A DNA stretch of 64,000 nt from Aotearoamyces nothofagi. Its lineage: Eukaryota > Ascomycota > Leotiomycetes > Leotiales > Tympanidaceae. Under the pieces are notes generated by a model, which did not search any database, had not been told where the DNA came from, and saw only the letters and a program-made list of their open reading frames with translations. The DNA lies in assembly GCA_015345905.1 (NCBI GenBank), contig JADDTR010000025.1:1-64000 (forward strand). The letters run 5' to 3'. Below, in pieces: positions 59,177 to 64,000 of the stretch (its first letter is position 1; each line of letters starts with the position of its first letter). A program made the translations under genes and the position numbers.

Positions 59177-60974
59177 TTATCCGCAGACCAAGCCATCTTT
59201 AGATACATCGACAGGTTCAGCAGTCTCATCAATCTTCTCTTCCTTTGAGTAGCCGTTCGTATGGACTGGTGCAGCAACCGGTGCCGACTCTATCTTATTC
59301 AAACCCTCAATCTTCTCGCGCTCTCCCTCAGATAGCTTTGCCAAGTCCTTCTTGCTCAGGGTCAAGCTACCCTTCTGGATTGCTTCTGCTGGCAAAGGCC
59401 GAACATATGCTTGACATACCCACCATGGTCTCTTGCATTCCCTTGCCGTCTTCACTGAGGACTCATATTCCTGATTGCCATCCACTGTAATCTCGGTTTT
59501 AAAGCGCTCATCATGTTGGAAATCTTCTTCGATACTCTTCCCATTCGTAGCTTGATATTCAATCAAGCCTTGCTTGACAGCTTTCTCAACTAATTGTAAA
59601 ACGTTCTCGAACGCAGCGATATCACCGGCGCGGCACTTAGCAAGTGCGTCGCGGACATCGTGATGCTTGCTGACCAGAGATCGGAGCATATGGAATAGAT
59701 GAGGTTGCATTGCTAACAGATTTGGGCTGGTAGCCTTCTCTCTCTTCTCGCCTTTCCGCCTCTTCTTAGGTGGCTGCTCGTCTTCTTCGTCGTTCGCCTC
59801 CTCTATATTTTCAAAATCCTCTCGAAGATCCGATGGAAGGAATAATGGCTTTCGTTCAGGTATCGGAATTTCCAGTACGTACCTGTATAATATATCCATA
59901 TACCTTCTGAGAGCTGCATCCATTCTGTAGCCCCCCTTGCCGTCCATCCCACGCCAGTATTCCCGTCCTTCCTGGCCTACAGGAGGCGCTTCTCCAAATA
60001 TCGCAGGGTCATATAGATTGCCTTCTGCACTCATAACAGCATCTGCGCCCGTCTCTTCTAAGCACCGATCAATATCATCTCTCCTCAAGATGTTCCCATT
60101 AGCAAACAGGACTGTGTCTTTTGGCAAGTTCTCCCTCAAATATCGGATTACCGTCCAGTCGGCCAGGCCCGTTTTGTGACCCTTCTGATCTCGATGTCTT
60201 CCATGCACAGTGAGAATACTTGCTCCAGCACTGAGTACCTTCTTTGCATATTCTAACGTCTTTTCCCTCGTCTCCAGAACTCTAATCTTCGCAGTCACCG
60301 GAACCGAGAGATTATTATGCAGCTTATTGATAAGATTGAAGATCAGATCCTGATCCTCTTGTAAAAATGAACCATAATGACCTTTCCGTGCGATGCCTTG
60401 TGGGCAGCCCAGATTCAGATCTACTGCATCGCAGAACGGGGCAGTGTATTCGGCTGCTGCGAGAAGCTCATCGGGGTCGTTGGCACAGAACTGAACAAAT
60501 AGCGGCCTATCAATTGCTGGGTTACCATCAAGGTATATATCCGACTTTTTAGACATATCTGCCGCACCAGGGTTTTCCGCCAGGCCAGATCTCAGTGGTT
60601 GAAAGTGGTTGTCTCGGAATTTGGGTGTCTCTTTGAACATTCGTGCGTGAAGCATGGGTGTGTATGCAAGGAGGCTCTTTGTTGTTTCAGTAGTCATGAA
60701 GGATCGGGTGAGCATTCTCCATGCCTATGAAAAATCGAGTCAGTAAAGATACGGTTGTGAGCAAGTATCCATCAAATGGTCCACTTACAAACTCCGACTG
60801 GTCTACCATGGGAGCCAGAACGAATTTTGGGCTCCCAAGACTCTCGTAGAATGCTCTTCCATGCAGTTTTTGCGGTCTTGCAGCCTTCACAGCCATGTCG
60901 TCTAGAATGCTACTTCCAGTTGCTGATGCAGTCGAAGGATGCGATCCAGGAACAGGATCAATAGAGGTGGCCAT
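59177..60974 (-). CDS. DUS1: tRNA-dihydrouridine(16/17) synthase Dus1
   Basis: FMN-dependent NADPH-using enzyme that reduces U16/U17 of cytoplasmic tRNA to dihydrouridine. Exons 60974-60789 and 60724-59177 give 577 aa. The TIM barrel starts FVLAPMVDQSEFAWRML (formed across the intron), a hallmark of Dus1. Next are PLFVQFCANDPDELLAAA and the catalytic-loop block AVDLNLGCPQGIARKGHYGS. FMN-phosphate binding residues follow in LTVHGRHRDQKG and VLFANGNILRRDDIDRCLEE, with GADAVMSAEGNLYDPAIF after. The tail is longer than in yeast, with an NLS-like KKRRKGEKREK segment (about residue 380) and a charged C terminus. Confidence 0.94.
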
Positions 60975-62087
60975 ATATCTCAGCGACAGATAGGCCGAAC
61001 AAACGCGATTGCCTCGAGCCCCAGCCCTGCTTGTCCCAAATAAGAAAGCCAGGATCTCACAGGGGTACTGTTCGTGGTAGGAGCTCGTCGGTATATCAAA
61101 ATCTAATGCTCGAGAACTTTCGTAGGTTCGTTATTTTCTGACGCCTTGCGAATAAGGCTGTGAAGAATTTAGGCCCTGGGATCCGCCCTGTCGCTTATTG
61201 GCTAGCTCGACGTTCAACACGATGTACGCCGGTAGAGTCAGCAATCACAGGACGAAATAAAGATACTTAATTGTCTCCACAGTGAAGAGCTAAGGTCTCC
61301 ATTCGTTCACTGATCCCCATCTGTCAGCAGTTCATCCGAAGTCATAGCTTTATTATTCAGTCAGTCACATATTCATATGCTATTCTAGCAAAATCGGAGT
61401 CATCAATTGTATTGTTTGAGATTACGCATCCTATGCTATACCCATTCCTTCCATGTCAATCGCTCGCTAAACACAAACAATCTTGGCAAGCTCAAATGCA
61501 GAGGCCGAAACGCTGAAATACAACTTGATTCCTCAAAGGTCGTGATGACGGCCATGCAGTAAGGAAAGATAAAGAAATGAGACCAGAGATCGAGGAGATT
61601 GCCGACAGCTCCTAATATGAAGGCCAAGGAGATAGGATCGAATGAACCTTTGAGAATGATGGTTCTCGTTTGGCAGAATTTCTGATCCAGCATTGCTTGT
61701 AGCAAAGGCTGAATCCATAACTTCAACAGGCTGTGTGCCGTACAGTATAATCCACCCGCTCAATATGATAGATGTGAGAAACCCGGTAGTTATCTCGGCC
61801 AAGGTCTTTGTGTGGTGAGCACTTTTGTCGATATATGTCGTTCCGGTTCTAGTCTAATGAAATATGCCGTGCGGCCAAGTCGCTCAAATATGGTTCAACG
61901 CCAGTACACCTTAAAATGCCCTTTGATATAACGCCTAGTGTATGAAGAATCCGTCCGTCGCCGATTCCCCCTCTGAGGAAGAGTTGTCAGGTGTCGTGAA
62001 CCGAAGTAGGAAATGTATTCGTAGTGTCGTTAGAAAAAGTGTGTATATATCTTCGAGTTTTCGTGCACTTCCATCTCCTACTTCACG
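60975..62087. other. 1.1 kb intergenic region with overlapping hydrophobic frames
   Basis: Between the DUS1 start and the BNI4-like gene stop. Two overlapping minus-strand frames (61436-61726 and 61533-61802) encode hydrophobic stretches (ITTGFLTSIILSGWIILY, then SLAFILGAVGNLLDLWSHFF). They could be a small intron-bearing or decayed membrane-protein gene, but I could not build a convincing model. Nothing else is seen. Confidence 0.4.
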
Positions 62088-64000
62088 TTAGCAAGGGGCA
62101 TTTAGAGACGCTGGATAAGGCCTATTTACCATCTTAAACGTGTTCAATTCCTCTTTTATTTGTTGGGCTAGCATTGGCGTCAAGCGGTTACAGGTTGCAA
62201 TTTCTCCTCTTCGATCGTACTCGCCGCTTGGCCAAGTGTCGTGGAACTGAATGCGTGGGCTGAAAGTAGCATTTCGTTTCAATGTACCCTGTGGCGTGGC
62301 AGGTACGCTCTTTGAATCGCTACGGAATCTCAATGCGGACATGAAGTAATCCTCGCCGTTCAAGGTCACAGATTCGGTTCGTTTGTGTCCTTGAGCGTCA
62401 TCATTTGGCGTGCTCGGTGTGGACGAAGTAGGTGAATCATTGACGTGTGGAATTTGCGGGAGATTGAAATTTGGTGCCTTACCATCAACTGCACGGATAG
62501 TAGGAGAAGAGTTGCCCGAATCAGTACCAGATCCTTTTGCACAGTCAGCATTTGCGTACACCTTATTAAACGTGCTAGGCTCACGTTTGAGAATGCCTTT
62601 CTTCACGGCGGCCAGAACTTCTGCTCGCTCTTTGTCGCCTCCATGGACACTTTTCCTTGAGCTCACTGACGCAGTGTCGTTGCTCAGGACTGTAGTAGAT
62701 CCAGCCCCTGTGATACTTGCCGCATCGACTGAGTTTCTCTCAAGCTTCGGGAATCCAGTCCCACCACCAGACTGTTCATGGGGATTAGCGTTCACATTGA
62801 CTCGCTCACGTTCAGCCTCGACTGTTACCATCGAGACTTGAGCTTGGCTAGGCTCAGGAATTGGAGAATCGGCAGCAGGTACTCCGACAACAGACTTAGG
62901 TCTGAAAAGGCCGACGAGGGAACGGGTTGACTTCTTCATGCCCTTACCCATCTTACGAATCATTATAGAAGCAGATGAAGCAGTTGAGGAGATGGACAAG
63001 TTGTCGGTTGACCCAGAGAAGAAGTTACCCTGGCCAGAGTAGATACCAGATCCGATGCCACCCTCTTCCTGCTTCTGTGCAATCCGTGCCTGCTCAGCTT
63101 CCTGTTCATCATGGTAACGCTCTTTTCGCAATCGCGATCGATCAGCCGAATCAGAAGTGCCCTTGTTTTCTGCCGAAGCTTTCCTGAGCTCGGCGGCACT
63201 GCCAAACGAGAATGCTCGGCGTAATCGAGATGTTTTCGTCTTCTTGCTTTCCTTGTCATTGAGTGCTGCCAACTGCTTGGCAGCAGGACTCTGCGGCCTT
63301 GGGCCATTCACGACCTGAGCGTATGTTGTCTTTGCCGGAGTCTGGAGAGCCGCATTAACCGCCGATGCAAATGAGTCCTTGGAAACGGGCGAATCGGGGC
63401 TCATTGTCATCGGCTTCGAGAGAGGGGAAGGAATTGCGAGGCGCTTCGCAACATCGGACGACCCGCGGGGCGGTATGTTTACGAGCACAGGTTGGTCATG
63501 TTTGACTGATGCATCTTCAGCAGCTGCAGGTGGTGCGGGGTTTGCTTTGGCAATGACTGCGCTTTCTTCTCGCTTGGCAACCTAGTAACACGTTAGCGAC
63601 TAATAGAAACGATTGGTTTGGGTAAATGATAACTCCTTGCCAATACAAGGGATCTCCTAAAATGGGAAAACTCACCGATGATAGCCCCGGTTGACCGCCG
63701 TGTGAAGACGAGATACTATCATAACTCGTGCTGCGTTCAGGCGATGACGCTGGACGGTTGACTGGAGAGCTCCTCAACGGATGTTGATGAGTGCCAGCTG
63801 GAAGGCTTAGATATACCTGTTGGCTCATAGATCTTGAATGATCCTTTCTGCCTGCATTTTCATAATCCGTGATATTGAGGCCCTGAATGCTCCGTCGGCG
63901 ATGTGTAGTTGCTTCATCCCGAATTGGTTGTCGCTGTAAATTCATGTCATCTACAGCGCGTCTAGAGTAGACAGGCGTTGCATTATTGCCCACTTGATAC
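62088..64000 (-). CDS. BNI4-like protein phosphatase 1-targeting protein, 5' end off the window
   Basis: Partial gene: exons >64000-63676 and 63581-62088 (intron GTGAGT...GTTACTAG); the frame is open to the right edge with no ATG start visible (the reading frame at the edge is YQVGNNATPVY), so the N terminus lies outside. At least 605 residues are seen, mostly disordered Ser/Thr/Pro-rich with basic clusters (TSRLRRAFSFGSAAELRK). The C-terminal block FSPRIQFHDTWPSGEYDRR followed by CNRLTPMLAQQIKEELNTFK is the hallmark of the Bni4/Afr1 family, in which an RVxF-type motif (here RIQF) docks Glc7/PP1 to direct chitin synthesis at the bud neck or septum. The family call rests on this C-terminal block. 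Confidence 0.82.

Overview
The window is nuclear DNA from a filamentous ascomycete (Pezizomycotina; a helotialean or other leotiomycete-like fungus is my guess, not proven). The reasons are compact genes with many 45-100 nt GT-AG introns carrying CTAAC/CTGAC-type branch sites, a fungal Zn2Cys6 regulator, a PDR-type ABC transporter, fungus-only families (AIM32, MED6, BNI4-like, PFA4), a nuclear ATP9, and an AT-rich block that looks like RIP (repeat-induced point mutation). There are no operons or ribosome binding sites. All exon-intron models were built by hand from splice signals and family alignments from memory; each spliced frame was checked to be open and a multiple of three.

Layout. 1-1.34 kb: microsatellite-rich spacer. 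1.35-10.6 kb: housekeeping genes, SNU114 (-), ERG10 (+) and KRE33/NAT10 (-). 10.9-14.1 kb: a polytopic GT90 glycosyltransferase (+). 14.1-19.7 kb: simple-repeat-rich DNA around an UNC93-like membrane transporter (-). 19.7-31.2 kb: an accessory-looking block with a five-exon PDR-type ABC transporter (-), a terminal-inverted-repeat, AT-rich transposon relic in the divergent promoter, a Zn2Cys6 transcription factor (+) and a 2-oxoglutarate dioxygenase (+). 32.6 kb: a weak small ORF. 33.5-39.8 kb: PFA4 palmitoyltransferase (-), xylose-reductase-like aldo-keto reductase (+), MTQ1 (-) and AIM32 (+). 40.8-44.4 kb: amidase (+) and ATP9 (-). 44.4-47.6 kb: a gene-poor 3.2 kb gap. 47.6-52.9 kb: a very large GHKL-ATPase (sacsin/HSP90-like) protein with a C-terminal HExxHxxxxxH motif (-). 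53.4-64 kb: MED6 (+), a short-chain dehydrogenase (+), an unrecognised two-exon gene (-), DUS1 (-) and a BNI4-like protein running off the right edge (-).

How they work together. Most genes are unrelated housekeeping functions: splicing, sterol precursor synthesis, rRNA/tRNA acetylation, tRNA dihydrouridine, release-factor methylation, Mediator, palmitoylation and ATP synthase. Several share short divergent promoters (SNU114/ERG10, KRE33/GT90, MTQ1/AIM32, GHKL/MED6). The ABC transporter, Zn2Cys6 regulator and dioxygenase are the only plausible functional set: a pump and regulator facing each other across a transposon relic, with an oxidative enzyme downstream.

The most notable observations are the HExxHxxxxxH motif at the tail of the GHKL-ATPase giant, an Asp in place of the usual coenzyme-specificity Asn in the xylose reductase, a likely GC-AG intron in the short-chain dehydrogenase, the nested inverted/direct repeat structure of the transposon relic, and abrupt GC-rich patches inside otherwise AT-balanced genes. 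I did not see a clear wholly new multi-gene system.
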